From: Vibrio rarus
Lineage (GTDB): Bacteria > Pseudomonadota > Gammaproteobacteria > Enterobacterales > Vibrionaceae
NCBI RefSeq assembly: GCF_024347075.1
Contig: NZ_AP024901.1
Coordinates: 1 to 64,000 of the forward strand
Reading direction: 5' to 3'
DNA: 64,000 nucleotides
In this document: positions 18,296-26,878 of the stretch, piece after piece
Layout: each line of letters opens with the position of its first letter
How positions within the stretch are numbered: the stretch's first letter is position 1
Position numbers and translations under genes: made by a program
The notes under the pieces: generated by a model
What the model was told of the DNA's origin: nothing
The model's input: only the letters and a program-made list of their open reading frames with translations
Databases searched by the model: none

Positions 18296-19498
18296 TTACT
18301 TATCGTTGTTTGTTGCACCAATTTTATGGATAGCAAGATCGGCACCAATAAACTCTTCTTCTTGTCCCAGTCTTAATCCAGCAAACTTATTAACTAGACC
18401 ATAAACAATAAAGCCGCCGATAACAGCAACAAGGATACCCGCTATTGTCCCTATTATTTGTGAAATCAAGCTAACGCCACCCAGGCCGCCCAGCAGAGGG
18501 GAACCAAAAATACCTGCAGCAATTGCGCCCCATACACCACATAGGCCGTGAAGTGGCCATACACCTAATACATCATCAATTTTAGTACTGCGTTGTAGCT
18601 TAGTGAATACCCAAACAAAAAGGGCACCAGCAACACCACCCACAACAAATGCGCCCACAGGGTGCATAATGTCTGAGCCTGCACATACAGCAACAAGACC
18701 AGCTAATGGTCCGTTATGAATAAAACCAGGATCATTTTTACCAACGAATAGCGCCACTACAGTGCCACCAACCATGGCCATTAAACTGTTAACCGCGACT
18801 AAACCATTAATACCATCTAGAGTTTGTGCCGACATAACATTAAAGCCAAACCAACCAACGGTTAAAATCCACGCCCCTAAAGCTAAGAAAGGAATATTTG
18901 ATGGGGCAAACGCAATACCTGGCTTACGACCGCGACGAGAACCTAACAAATAGATAGCGACCAATGCCAGCCATCCCCCCATCCCATGCACCACAACAGA
19001 GCCTGCGAAATCGTGAAAAGATGCACCAAATTGAGAATCTAACCATGCTTGGAAGCCAAAGTTACCGTTCCAAATGACACCCTCGAAAAATGGATACACA
19101 AAAGCGACGATAAGTGCGGAGGAAAGTAAAAACGGTTTGAACTTGGCTCGTTCTGCAATGCCGCCTGAAACAATGGCAGGAATAGCAGCTGCAAAGGTTA
19201 ACAAGAAAAAGAATTTAACCAATTCATATCCGTGGTTCTGAGTCAGTGTTTCAACACTAACAAAGAAGCTTTGCCCATAAGCTATCTGATAGCCAATAAC
19301 AAAGTAAGCTACCGTGGCAAAAGCAAAATCAGCCATAATTTTCACTAATGCATTCACTTGGTTTTTGTGACGCACTGTACCCACTTCAAGAAATGCGAAT
19401 CCTGCATGCATTGCAAGAACTAAAATAGCACCAAGAAGGATGAATAAAGTGTCTGCGCTTTGCGCAACGGCATCAATGGCCTGACTAATGTTGTCCAT
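18296..19498 (-). CDS. amt: Ammonium transporter, Amt/MEP/Rh family
   Basis: 400 residues from the ATG at 19498; the frame runs to 19522, but the inner ATG gives a normal Amt N-terminus. About 11 helices. Twin-histidine pore residues fit VVHGMGG and WPLHGLCGVWG, and AFLEVGTVRHKN and AGSDIMHPVGAF are Amt motifs. It conducts ammonium across the inner membrane. No glnK (PII) gene is adjacent, unlike the common glnK-amtB pair. A sigma-54 promoter and two NtrC boxes upstream indicate induction under nitrogen limitation. Confidence 0.94.
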   Translation of the reverse strand: MDNISQAIDAVAQSADTLFILLGAILVLAMHAGFAFLEVGTVRHKNQVNALVKIMADFAFATVAYFVIGYQIAYGQSFFVSVETLTQNHGYELVKFFFLLTFAAAIPAIVSGGIAERAKFKPFLLSSALIVAFVYPFFEGVIWNGNFGFQAWLDSQFGASFHDFAGSVVVHGMGGWLALVAIYLLGSRRGRKPGIAFAPSNIPFLALGAWILTVGWFGFNVMSAQTLDGINGLVAVNSLMAMVGGTVVALFVGKNDPGFIHNGPLAGLVAVCAGSDIMHPVGAFVVGGVAGALFVWVFTKLQRSTKIDDVLGVWPLHGLCGVWGAIAAGIFGSPLLGGLGGVSLISQIIGTIAGILVAVIGGFIVYGLVNKFAGLRLGQEEEFIGADLAIHKIGATNNDK

Positions 19499-19555
19499 GA
19501 AGTTTTCCCAGATCAGTATCAAGTGTACAAAGTATTCTAATATCTCAATGCTTAC

Positions 19556-19571
19556 TGCAATAACCGTTCCA
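19556..19571 (-). promoter_or_regulatory. Sigma-54 promoter of amt
   Basis: The minus strand reads TGGAACGGTTATTGCA, one mismatch from the TGGCAC-N5-TTGCA consensus with correct GG/GC spacing. It lies about 58 bp before the amt start. Confidence 0.75.
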
Positions 19572-19718
19572 ACAATAAGTTATTGGCTGAAAATATCGAA
19601 GAAAGAGGGTTTTTTATAATTTTCTGGTAAATTTCACTCGCAAAACATGAAAAGTTGCTGTCTATGGATGCTTTTAACTGTCATTGACGTCATTTATAAA
19701 GATAAGGGAAAAACACGC

Positions 19719-19764
19719 TGCATTAAAATGGTGCAAAAGGTGTTTGTGCGCACCATTTTGGCGC
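19719..19764. promoter_or_regulatory. Two NtrC enhancer boxes upstream of amt
   Basis: TGCATTAAAATGGTGCA (19719-19735) and GCACCATTTTGGCGC (19750-19764) fit the palindromic NtrC consensus TGCACY-N5-RGTGCA. Centres are 30 bp apart (about three helical turns), and they lie about 150-200 bp upstream of the sigma-54 element. Confidence 0.7.
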
Positions 19765-19923
19765 TCTGTTTGGGTGCGTTAGCGTGTTTTGTTTTGGTGC
19801 GTAGTGCAGTCTTATAGTAGTGAATTATTGATCAGCTTAATGGTGGGGCGGGGCGCTCTTAATAGATGCGTGAACAAATAAGCGTGTTCGTTAATTTCAG
19901 CGAAAGCATGAATGGCAAGCATA

Positions 19924-19956
19924 AAAAAACCCCAGCGTATAAAGCTAGGGTTTTTA
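19924..19956 (-). terminator. Terminator of symporter SSS1
   Basis: An AAAAACCC-C-AGC / GCT-A-GGGTTTTT stem with one mismatch; T-rich on the minus strand downstream of the SSS1 stop. Confidence 0.8.
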
Positions 19957-19986
19957 TTTAGTTAGCGTTTGCTCTTAGTGGGGGAA

Positions 19987-21738
19987 CTAAGCCGCTTGTC
20001 TTTGACCTACGCGTGAGGCATTAACAAGTAGAATACCAACGATAAGTACAATTGAACCACAAACTAGGAACAATAGACGTCCGCTTGGGTCATTTGGAAT
20101 AAGTGCCATTGCAAGAACACCGAAACCAGCAGTACAAATCAGTTTACCAAGCATTGAACGTTGAGCAGTGTCAAGGTTTTGCTGTTCTTCACCTTCTGCA
20201 ACAACAGGTGTGTTCCAGTTTGTGAATAGTTGGTCAACTTCTTTTTCACGTTCAGGTGACAGCCCTCTGTAGAATAGGGTTGTTAGAACGAAGAAACCAC
20301 CAGTAAAGATAACGTGTGCTGCCAAGCTTAGGCCAACTTTAAGATCTGCCCACTCACGAGAAGTTAGAGCGTGATCTAAGTTGAATAGGTGTTGAACATC
20401 ATGTGCGGTAAGTGCAATACCAAACACGTAAGAAACAATACCACCGACAATCAAGGTTGCCCAAGCAGACCAATCTGGAGTCTTGCGAATCCACATACCT
20501 AGTAGGATAGGGATAAGCATTGGGAAGCCAATTAGGGCACCGATATTCAGTACGATATCAAACAAGCTCAAATGTTTAAGCGAGTTGATAAATAGACCAA
20601 TACCAATGATGATGATACCCATAATAACGGTAGTGACTTTACTTACTGCTACAAGCTCTTTTTGAGACGCGTGAGGGCGAATAATTGGGCTGTAGAAGTT
20701 CATTACAAAGATACCGGCGTTACGGTTAAGACCAGAGTCCATAGAAGACATAGTCGCCGCAAACATCGCAGACATCAGTAGACCAACCATACCAGCAGGC
20801 ATGATGTTTTCTACGAATGCTAAGTATGCTGCATCGCCCGCTTTACTACCCATATCTGCATATTGAGCAGCAAAATCAGGTTGGAAAGCTGCCATATACC
20901 ATGGAGGTAGGAACCAGATAAGTGGACCAATGATCATAAGAATACAAGCTAGACCCGCTGCTTTACGAGCATTGTTACTATCTTTAGCACAAAGGTAACG
21001 GTATGCATTGATACTGTTGTTCATTACACCGAACTGCTTAACAAAGATAAACACAACCCAAAGGATAAAGATGCTTACATAGTTAAGGTTGTTACCTAGT
21101 ACAAAGTCGCCTTGGAAGTTCGCTACGATATTGGTAATACCACCACCGTGGAAGTAAGCTGCGATAGCACAAGTAATAGTTACAGCCATGATAACAAGCA
21201 TTTGCATGAAGTCAGATGCAACAACAGCCCATGAACCACCCGTTACAGCCATAAGCATAAGAACTAGGCCAGTAACAACAATCGTTGCTTCCATTGGAAT
21301 GTGGAATACAGCAGCGACGAAAATCGCAAGACCGTTTAACCAAACACCAGCTGAAATCATGCTGTCAGGCATACCTGCCCAAGTGAAGAACTGCTCTGAA
21401 GTTTTACCAAAGCGCTGACGAATTGCTTCGATAGCGGTAACCACGCGAAGTTGACGGAACTTCGGTGCAAAGTAAATGTAGTTCATGAAATAGCCAAATG
21501 CATTGGCTAGGAAAAGGATTACAACAACAAATCCGTCGCTAAATGCGCGTCCTGCTGCACCCGTGAAGGTCCATGCTGAGAATTGTGTCATGAAGGCAGT
21601 TGCACCTACCATCCACCACAACATTTTACCGCCACCCCTAAAATAGTCACTGGTAGATGTTGTAAATTTTCTAAACATCCAACCAATAGCTAATAAGAAG
21701 AAGAAGTAGGCGATCACAACAAAAGTATCAATAGTCAT
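19987..21738 (-). CDS. SLC5-family sodium:solute symporter SSS1, probable unsaturated-uronate transporter
   Basis: 583 residues, about 14 helices. TSDYFRGGGKMLWWMVGATAF and QFSAWTFTGAAGRAF near the N-terminus are the SSS sodium-site region; MSSMDSGLNRNAGIFVMNFY lies in TM8. Four paralogues occur in this window. In Vibrio splendidus 12B01, symporters of this kind (ToaA/ToaB) take up alginate breakdown products, which I infer here from the kdgF-kdgK-eda neighbour upstream and the PL17 pair. A perfect CRP box and an operator half-matching the alginate motif lie before the gene. AAGG precedes the ATG. Confidence 0.88.
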   Translation of the reverse strand: MTIDTFVVIAYFFFLLAIGWMFRKFTTSTSDYFRGGGKMLWWMVGATAFMTQFSAWTFTGAAGRAFSDGFVVVILFLANAFGYFMNYIYFAPKFRQLRVVTAIEAIRQRFGKTSEQFFTWAGMPDSMISAGVWLNGLAIFVAAVFHIPMEATIVVTGLVLMLMAVTGGSWAVVASDFMQMLVIMAVTITCAIAAYFHGGGITNIVANFQGDFVLGNNLNYVSIFILWVVFIFVKQFGVMNNSINAYRYLCAKDSNNARKAAGLACILMIIGPLIWFLPPWYMAAFQPDFAAQYADMGSKAGDAAYLAFVENIMPAGMVGLLMSAMFAATMSSMDSGLNRNAGIFVMNFYSPIIRPHASQKELVAVSKVTTVIMGIIIIGIGLFINSLKHLSLFDIVLNIGALIGFPMLIPILLGMWIRKTPDWSAWATLIVGGIVSYVFGIALTAHDVQHLFNLDHALTSREWADLKVGLSLAAHVIFTGGFFVLTTLFYRGLSPEREKEVDQLFTNWNTPVVAEGEEQQNLDTAQRSMLGKLICTAGFGVLAMALIPNDPSGRLLFLVCGSIVLIVGILLVNASRVGQRQAA

Positions 21739-21798
21739 TTATTTCAGCCTTAAGGTCTTAGATTAACTGCGCATAAGCTTAACGTCTTTCCCTATCTA

Positions 21799-21811
21799 TT
21801 AGTACTACAAT
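21799..21811 (-). promoter_or_regulatory. GntR-type operator before SSS1
   Basis: The minus strand reads ATTGTAGTACTAA, compared with ATTGTAGTACAAG before the fourth symporter gene. It lies between the CRP box and the SSS1 start. Confidence 0.5.
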
Positions 21812-21821
21812 ATACATTTAA

Positions 21822-21837
21822 TGTGATCCAGATCACA
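21822..21837. promoter_or_regulatory. CRP box upstream of SSS1
   Basis: TGTGATCCAGATCACA is a perfect TGTGA-N6-TCACA palindrome about 85-100 bp before the symporter start, implying cAMP-CRP activation. Confidence 0.9.
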
Positions 21838-22390
21838 TTGTTGGGGCCTTGTGTGGTGCAGTGTTTTTTGCTTTATAAATCAATGGGTTAGAATGCAAAT
21901 TTATATAAAATAAACAGTGTTTGATTAAATATCCATCTTTTATGCATGTATTTTAGTATTACTAAATGTAAGTGTTTTATACAGTAATCAATAGGGTTCG
22001 CTTAATAGGGTAGACTAGTTTTGGTGGTTTTTTTAGAGATTCTTGATTGCTATTCGCTTTTAGGAGCAGAGAGAGCGCTGTGGGGCAAACAGTTCACCAA
22101 TAACGCTCCCAAACCATGGCATGTTAAATAGTGAGGTTGGCAAATATCAGCCTCACTTCTGCATTTTGTATCAGACGCTGTAAGATCACTCTTGGCAATC
22201 CCCCATGCATGCGTGATTGCCAAGAGAATATGTCTGATAAGCGATTATTGTACTATTGATAAAACCCCACAAGATGACCTAGTGTTAAAGCCCGCAGTTC
22301 AAAATAGATCTGCAATGGCAAAGGGTTAAGGTGCTTTGTGGCTTCCTGTGGCGAGCAGAATGGAGGAAAGAAGGGCCGTGCAAAATAAAG
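21838..22390. other. Gene-free region with two inverted repeats
   Basis: A 550-bp stretch between the SSS1 CRP box and the eda terminator. It holds a hairpin at 22130-22157 (AGTGAGGTTG with CAGCCTCACT, one T-G pair) and a nested one at 22169-22239. No open frame is convincing on either strand. It may be a decayed repeat or hold an RNA. Confidence 0.5.
22169..22239. repeat. Nested long inverted repeat
   Basis: Outer arms TATCAGAC (22169-22176) and GTCTGATA (22232-22239); inner 12-bp arms CTCTTGGCAATC (22189-22200) and GATTGCCAAGAG (22215-22226) around a palindromic ATGCAT loop. No T-run follows on either strand, so it is not a plain terminator. Confidence 0.8.
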
Positions 22391-22422
22391 ACAAAAAAAA
22401 GCGAGCCATAATAGGCTCGCTT
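22391..22422 (-). terminator. Terminator of the kdgF-kdgK-eda operon
   Basis: A perfect 9-bp stem AAGCGAGCC / GGCTCGCTT followed on the minus strand by eight T. Confidence 0.95.
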
Positions 22423-22443
22423 ATACAAAGTATGAGGTAATGA

Positions 22444-23067
22444 TTAGCTAACGTGAGCTACAGCATCACGAACTAGTGCACCTAGCTCATCCCATTTACC
22501 TTCGTCCATTAGTTTAGTAGGAACCATCCAAGTACCACCACATGCAAGAACTGCAGGGATTGATAGGTACTCATCAACGTTCGCTAGGCTAACGCCACCA
22601 GTAGGCATGAAGTTTACTGGATAAACTGCAGTTAGTGCTTTAAGCATTGGAACACCGCCTGATGGTGCAGCAGGGAAGAATTTAAGAGTACGAAGACCCA
22701 TTTCCATTGCTTGCTCAACTAGGCTTGGGCTGTTTACGCCAGGGACGATAGCAACACCTTTATCAATACAGTATTGAACTGTACGAGGGTTGAAGCCTGG
22801 GCTTACGATGAAATCAACACCAGCGTCAATAGAAGCATCAACTTGCTCGTTAGTAAGAACAGTACCAGAACCGATTAGCATATCTGGGAACTCTTTGCGA
22901 AGTACGCGGATAGCTTCGATAGCACATTCTGTACGTAGCGTTACTTCGGCACAAGGCATGCCGTTGTCAACAAGTGCGCGACCTAGTGGAATTGCATCTT
23001 CAACTTTGTTGATTGCAATTACAGGGATCACTTTAAGACTTGCTAGTTTTTCGTTCAAAGTTGTCAT
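22444..23067 (-). CDS. eda: KHG/KDPG aldolase
   Basis: Splits 2-keto-3-deoxy-6-phosphogluconate into pyruvate and glyceraldehyde-3-phosphate (last step of uronate breakdown). 207 residues from the ATG at 23067; upstream in-frame starts would add a tail not found in the family. Active-site E41 and R45 (CAEVTLRTE), Schiff-base K129 in LKFFPAAPSGG, and phosphate loop GGVSLANV are present. It is the last gene of the kdgF-kdgK-eda run, only 45 bases after kdgK. Confidence 0.97.
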   Translation of the reverse strand: MTTLNEKLASLKVIPVIAINKVEDAIPLGRALVDNGMPCAEVTLRTECAIEAIRVLRKEFPDMLIGSGTVLTNEQVDASIDAGVDFIVSPGFNPRTVQYCIDKGVAIVPGVNSPSLVEQAMEMGLRTLKFFPAAPSGGVPMLKALTAVYPVNFMPTGGVSLANVDEYLSIPAVLACGGTWMVPTKLMDEGKWDELGALVRDAVAHVS

Positions 23068-23112
23068 GTTTTTTCTCATCAAATATTGTGTGAGTCTGCG
23101 TGAGCAGGACAA

Positions 23113-24036
23113 TTATAAAGACAGTTCAGGCATTGCTTCAGCAGGGATGATAGCACCAGAATACTGGATTACTGTACCCGCTACTGCGTGGCCACTTGCT
23201 GCTGATTCCAGAGCAGTACCACCACAAAGACGTTTTGCTAGGAAACCGGCGCTGAAAGAGTCGCCTGCTGCAGTAGTGTCAACGATATTGTCAATTTGGT
23301 TTGCTGAAACGTAGTTGGCGTTTTCGCCTTCAACAACAAGGCATTCTTTTCCGCCTCGTTTGATAACAAGTTCTTTCACGCCAGCATTAGTGGTACGTTC
23401 AATACATTGCTCTACGTGTTCGTCACCGTATAGGTCTTGCTCATCATCGAAAGTCAAAAGGGCAGTATCAGTGAAGCTTAACATCTTCAGGTACCACTTT
23501 TGAGCTTCGGCTTGGCTAGCCCATAGTTTTGGACGATAGTTGTTATCGAAGAATACTTTACCTTGGAATTTTTCAAGGAATTTGAACAGCTCGTTACGAC
23601 CGTTATCCGTTAAGATAGCCAGAGTAATACCGCTTAGGTAAACTGCATCGTAACCGCTTAGGGTGTCAATAAGTGCGGCAGATTCAGTTTGGTCAAACAT
23701 GAATTTAGCTGCTGCATCATTGCGCCAGTAATGGAAGCTACGCTCACCAGTATTGTCGGTTTCGATGTAGTAAAGGCCAGGTTGCTTGTCAGAAAGACGT
23801 GCAATTAGGCTAGTATCAATGTTCTCTTGCTGCCAATTTGCAAGCATGTCTGCACTGAACGGGTCTTGGCCTAAAGCGGTAACATAGCTGGTTTTGATGC
23901 CATGCTTATGAGTTAAGCGGGACAAATAAAGAGCAGTGTTTAGTGTGTCACCACCGAATGCTTGTTTTAGAAGTTCACCTTTTTGCTGAAGTTCTACCAT
24001 GCACTCGCCAATGATGGCAATGTTTAATTGTTTCAT
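23113..24036 (-). CDS. kdgK: 2-keto-3-deoxygluconate kinase (PfkB family)
   Basis: Phosphorylates KDG to KDPG. 307 residues from the ATG at 24036, close to E. coli KdgK (309). AFGGDTLNTA near residue 28 is the sugar-binding glycine motif and DTTAAGDSFSAGF holds the PfkB catalytic base D259. The frame extends to 24066, but the inner ATG starts at the usual NIAIIGE strand. Lies between kdgF and eda with gaps of 33 and 45 bases, so surely one operon. Confidence 0.96.
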   Translation of the reverse strand: MKQLNIAIIGECMVELQQKGELLKQAFGGDTLNTALYLSRLTHKHGIKTSYVTALGQDPFSADMLANWQQENIDTSLIARLSDKQPGLYYIETDNTGERSFHYWRNDAAAKFMFDQTESAALIDTLSGYDAVYLSGITLAILTDNGRNELFKFLEKFQGKVFFDNNYRPKLWASQAEAQKWYLKMLSFTDTALLTFDDEQDLYGDEHVEQCIERTTNAGVKELVIKRGGKECLVVEGENANYVSANQIDNIVDTTAAGDSFSAGFLAKRLCGGTALESAASGHAVAGTVIQYSGAIIPAEAMPELSL

Positions 24037-24069
24037 ATTTTTACCGAAGCTAAAGTGTGCTTTCAAAGA

Positions 24070-24405
24070 TTATTTAAGGAAATCTTCACGTGCTGGAGAG
24101 AAAAGGTCCATAAGTTCACTACCCTCTTCTAAAGCGATAGCACCATGTACAAAGTGCTTAGGAGCAATGTAGGCATCGCCAGCAACAAGAATTTTTTTCT
24201 CGCCTTCAATTTCCGCTTCAAAGCTACCACAGATTACGTAACCAATTTGGTCATGAATTTCGTGAGCGTGAGGGTGACCGATAGCGCCTTTTTCAAAACG
24301 TACGCGAACGCCCATCAGTTCGTCAGTGTAGCCAATAATCTGACGGCTAACACCGTCCCCTAAGTCTTCCCAAGGTTGATCTTTAGAAATGAAAAATGAA
24401 TTCAT
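24070..24405 (-). CDS. kdgF: KdgF cupin: ring opening of unsaturated uronates
   Basis: A 111-residue single cupin that converts the 4,5-unsaturated monouronate released by lyases to the linear ketone. Metal ligands fit H46, H48, Q53 (HPHAHEIHDQIGY) and H87, in the spacing known for KdgF. First gene of kdgF-kdgK-eda and divergent from the PL17 pair, sharing a control region with an operator and CRP-like boxes. No DEH reductase gene is found between it and kdgK, so that step must be encoded elsewhere. Confidence 0.95.
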   Translation of the reverse strand: MNSFFISKDQPWEDLGDGVSRQIIGYTDELMGVRVRFEKGAIGHPHAHEIHDQIGYVICGSFEAEIEGEKKILVAGDAYIAPKHFVHGAIALEEGSELMDLFSPAREDFLK

Positions 24406-24482
24406 AACGACGTTCCTTAAATGGTTTCGTATTTTTACAAATAAAAATGTTTAACTTTGTCTATAATAATGGATTATTTTCA

Positions 24483-24495
24483 ATTGTCATACAAT
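24483..24495. promoter_or_regulatory. GntR-type operator between kdgF and PL17 genes
   Basis: ATTGTCATACAAT has perfect 5-bp arms around a 3-bp centre. This is the best copy of the motif shared by the alginate genes in this window. Confidence 0.75.
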
Positions 24496-24508
24496 AAGTT
24501 TATAGTTG

Positions 24509-24524
24509 TGTGACCTAGGTCAAT
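24509..24524. promoter_or_regulatory. CRP-like box between kdgF and PL17 genes
   Basis: TGTGACCTAGGTCAAT: the left half is perfect, the right half has three of five bases. A second weak box, TGTGACTGCTTTCATT, is at 24616-24631, about 90 bp before the first PL17 gene. A TTGACC (24637-24642) and TAATAT (24661-24666) pair may be the PL17 promoter. Confidence 0.5.
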
Positions 24525-24721
24525 TGTCACTCTGTTAGTTCCTCTAAACTAAACTTTAGACAGACAAAGTGACATTGCAATATAGATAAAGAATTATGCT
24601 AAAAGAAATTGTTTGTGTGACTGCTTTCATTCTTTTTTGACCCGTTCATAGGATTATAGTTAATATTGTATTATTTTATCGGAATTTCTAATTATTCTCG
24701 CAAGCTGAGGGATCAAGGCAA

Positions 24722-26878
24722 ATGACCACACAACCGATATTATTTACCCCTGACGAAATCGTACAACTTCGTCAAGAAGTAGGCCGCGAAACCCTTATGG
24801 GTCAAGCGATTGCTAAAAACATTGCAGTAACAGATGCGTTCATGAGCTTGCCTCTGGAAGTTCCAGGTCATGGTGATGGTGGTAGTTATGAACACAACCG
24901 TCATAAAGATAACTATACCTATATGAACTTGGCTGGCCGTCTATTTGTTATTACGCAAGAGCAAAAATACGCCGATTTTGTCATCGCCTTGCTTGAAGAG
25001 TATGCGGATAAATATTTGGAATTGGGATTCCAAGTACAAAAAAACACCAACCCGACGGGGCGTATTTTCCACCAAATTCTTAATGAGCACGGCTGGTTAC
25101 TCTTTACCAGTATTGCTTATTCTTGTGTTTCATCACAAATGACAGAAGCACAACGTCAGCGCATTATTGACCGTGTCTTTATGCCAATGATTGAAATGAG
25201 CACAGAGAAATACGCACATCGTTTCGACCACATTCACAATCACGGTGTTTGGGCGGTGGCTGCAGTCGGTGCTTGCGCCGTCGCTATCGGTAAGCCTGAA
25301 TACTTAGACATGGCCGTTTATGGTAAAAATCGCGCTGAATGCAGTGGATTCCTCGATCAAGTATCGAACTTGTTTGCGCCATCAGGCTACTATTTAGAAG
25401 GTCCTTATTACTCACGCTTTACGATTCGACCTTTAGTTTTACTGGCTGAGATCATCCATCGTCATATGCCTGCCGTTGATATCTACAACTACAAACAAGG
25501 AGTGGTAGGCAATACGGTTCAAGCATTACTGGCCACTGCGTATCCAAACGGCGTTTTCCCTGCTATGAATGATGCATCGCAAAGCATGAGCATTGCAGAC
25601 GCGGGTGTCCAAGTTGCCGTGAGCATTTATGGGGCCCACTACGCACTGGATGACAACATTTTGGGTATGGCTAAAATTCAAGGTGGGGTGTGGATGCACC
25701 CGTGTGGACTACAAGTGTCTCGTGCCTATGAAAAAGCCGCCTCTGAGCGTGAAATTGGTTTACCTTATTGGCCAAGCATGGAGTTGAGTGAAGGTCCAAA
25801 TGGTGACCAAGGTGCTCAAGGTTTTGTGCGCATGCAAGATAAAAGCGGTGATGTATCACAATTGGTGATGAATTACGGTATGCACGGTATGGGACATGGC
25901 CATTTTGATACGTTAGGCATTACTTTATTTAACCGCGGTCATGAAGTGCTACGTGAGTATGGTTTTGGTCGCTGGGTGAATGTCGAACCAAAATTTGGCG
26001 GACGCTACTTACCCGAAAACCCTTCATATGCTCGTCAAACGGTAGCGCATAACAGCGTGACTATTGATCAAACGTGTCAAAACTACTTTGATGTGGAACG
26101 TGCCGATTCCGTACATGGTTTGCCACATTTTTTCCAAGTTGATGATGAAAACATTAAGGGAATGAGTGCGTTTGCTAATCACCACTATGATGGTTTTGCC
26201 ATGCAACGTAGCGTGTTTTTGCTCAATTTAGACGAACTAGAAGCACCTCTGTTAATCGATCTTTACCGTTTAGAGGGTGAGGGCGAGCACCAATACGATT
26301 ATTCTCACCAGTATAGTGGTCAGATCATTCGTACAAACTTTGCATACGAAACATTTAAAGAAGTGAACACACTAGGTGATGATGCCGGTTATCAGCACCT
26401 ATGGAAAATGGCCGCAGGCCAAGCCAATGACACCGCTTTAGTCAGTTGGTTACAAGATAATAGCTATAATACATGGCTAGGTACCAGTTCCAACAATAAT
26501 GGTGAAGTGATTTTCACCCGCTCTGGTGCTAACGATCCAAGCTTTAACCTACGCAGTGAACCTGCGTTTATGTTGCGTAGCCATGGTGAAAGCACACTTT
26601 TCGCATCCGTGTTAGAAACCCATGGTTACTTTAACGAAGAATTTGAGCAATCTGTCAACGCACGTGGTCAGGTGTCGAATATTCGAGTTATTGGTCATAA
26701 TGAAGTGGGGTCTGCTGTTGAGATCACGACTCAACGTTCAGTGGTGACTCTACTGGTGTCTAACCAGGCACATGTGACTGAAAATACTGTGAACGAACTT
26801 ACAATTAATGAACAGACTTTCAATTGGACAGGTTACTATTCAGTGAAAGTAAACACTCAATCTCAGGAGATTATTTAA
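24722..26878 (+). CDS. PL17 oligoalginate lyase (first copy)
   Basis: Releases unsaturated monouronate from alginate oligomers by beta-elimination. 718 residues without a signal peptide, so cytoplasmic. The N-terminal alpha/alpha barrel holds HNHGVW (N173-H174, matching the Asn-His pair of PL17 enzymes) and EGPYYSRF (Y229/Y230, the catalytic tyrosine region). The C-terminal heparinase II/III-like beta domain follows with HGHFDTLG and PENPSYARQTVAHN. AAGG lies just before the ATG. Its stop overlaps the start of the next gene by one base, so the pair is translationally coupled. Exo-mode is the family norm, not shown here. Confidence 0.95.
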   Translation: MTTQPILFTPDEIVQLRQEVGRETLMGQAIAKNIAVTDAFMSLPLEVPGHGDGGSYEHNRHKDNYTYMNLAGRLFVITQEQKYADFVIALLEEYADKYLELGFQVQKNTNPTGRIFHQILNEHGWLLFTSIAYSCVSSQMTEAQRQRIIDRVFMPMIEMSTEKYAHRFDHIHNHGVWAVAAVGACAVAIGKPEYLDMAVYGKNRAECSGFLDQVSNLFAPSGYYLEGPYYSRFTIRPLVLLAEIIHRHMPAVDIYNYKQGVVGNTVQALLATAYPNGVFPAMNDASQSMSIADAGVQVAVSIYGAHYALDDNILGMAKIQGGVWMHPCGLQVSRAYEKAASEREIGLPYWPSMELSEGPNGDQGAQGFVRMQDKSGDVSQLVMNYGMHGMGHGHFDTLGITLFNRGHEVLREYGFGRWVNVEPKFGGRYLPENPSYARQTVAHNSVTIDQTCQNYFDVERADSVHGLPHFFQVDDENIKGMSAFANHHYDGFAMQRSVFLLNLDELEAPLLIDLYRLEGEGEHQYDYSHQYSGQIIRTNFAYETFKEVNTLGDDAGYQHLWKMAAGQANDTALVSWLQDNSYNTWLGTSSNNNGEVIFTRSGANDPSFNLRSEPAFMLRSHGESTLFASVLETHGYFNEEFEQSVNARGQVSNIRVIGHNEVGSAVEITTQRSVVTLLVSNQAHVTENTVNELTINEQTFNWTGYYSVKVNTQSQEII

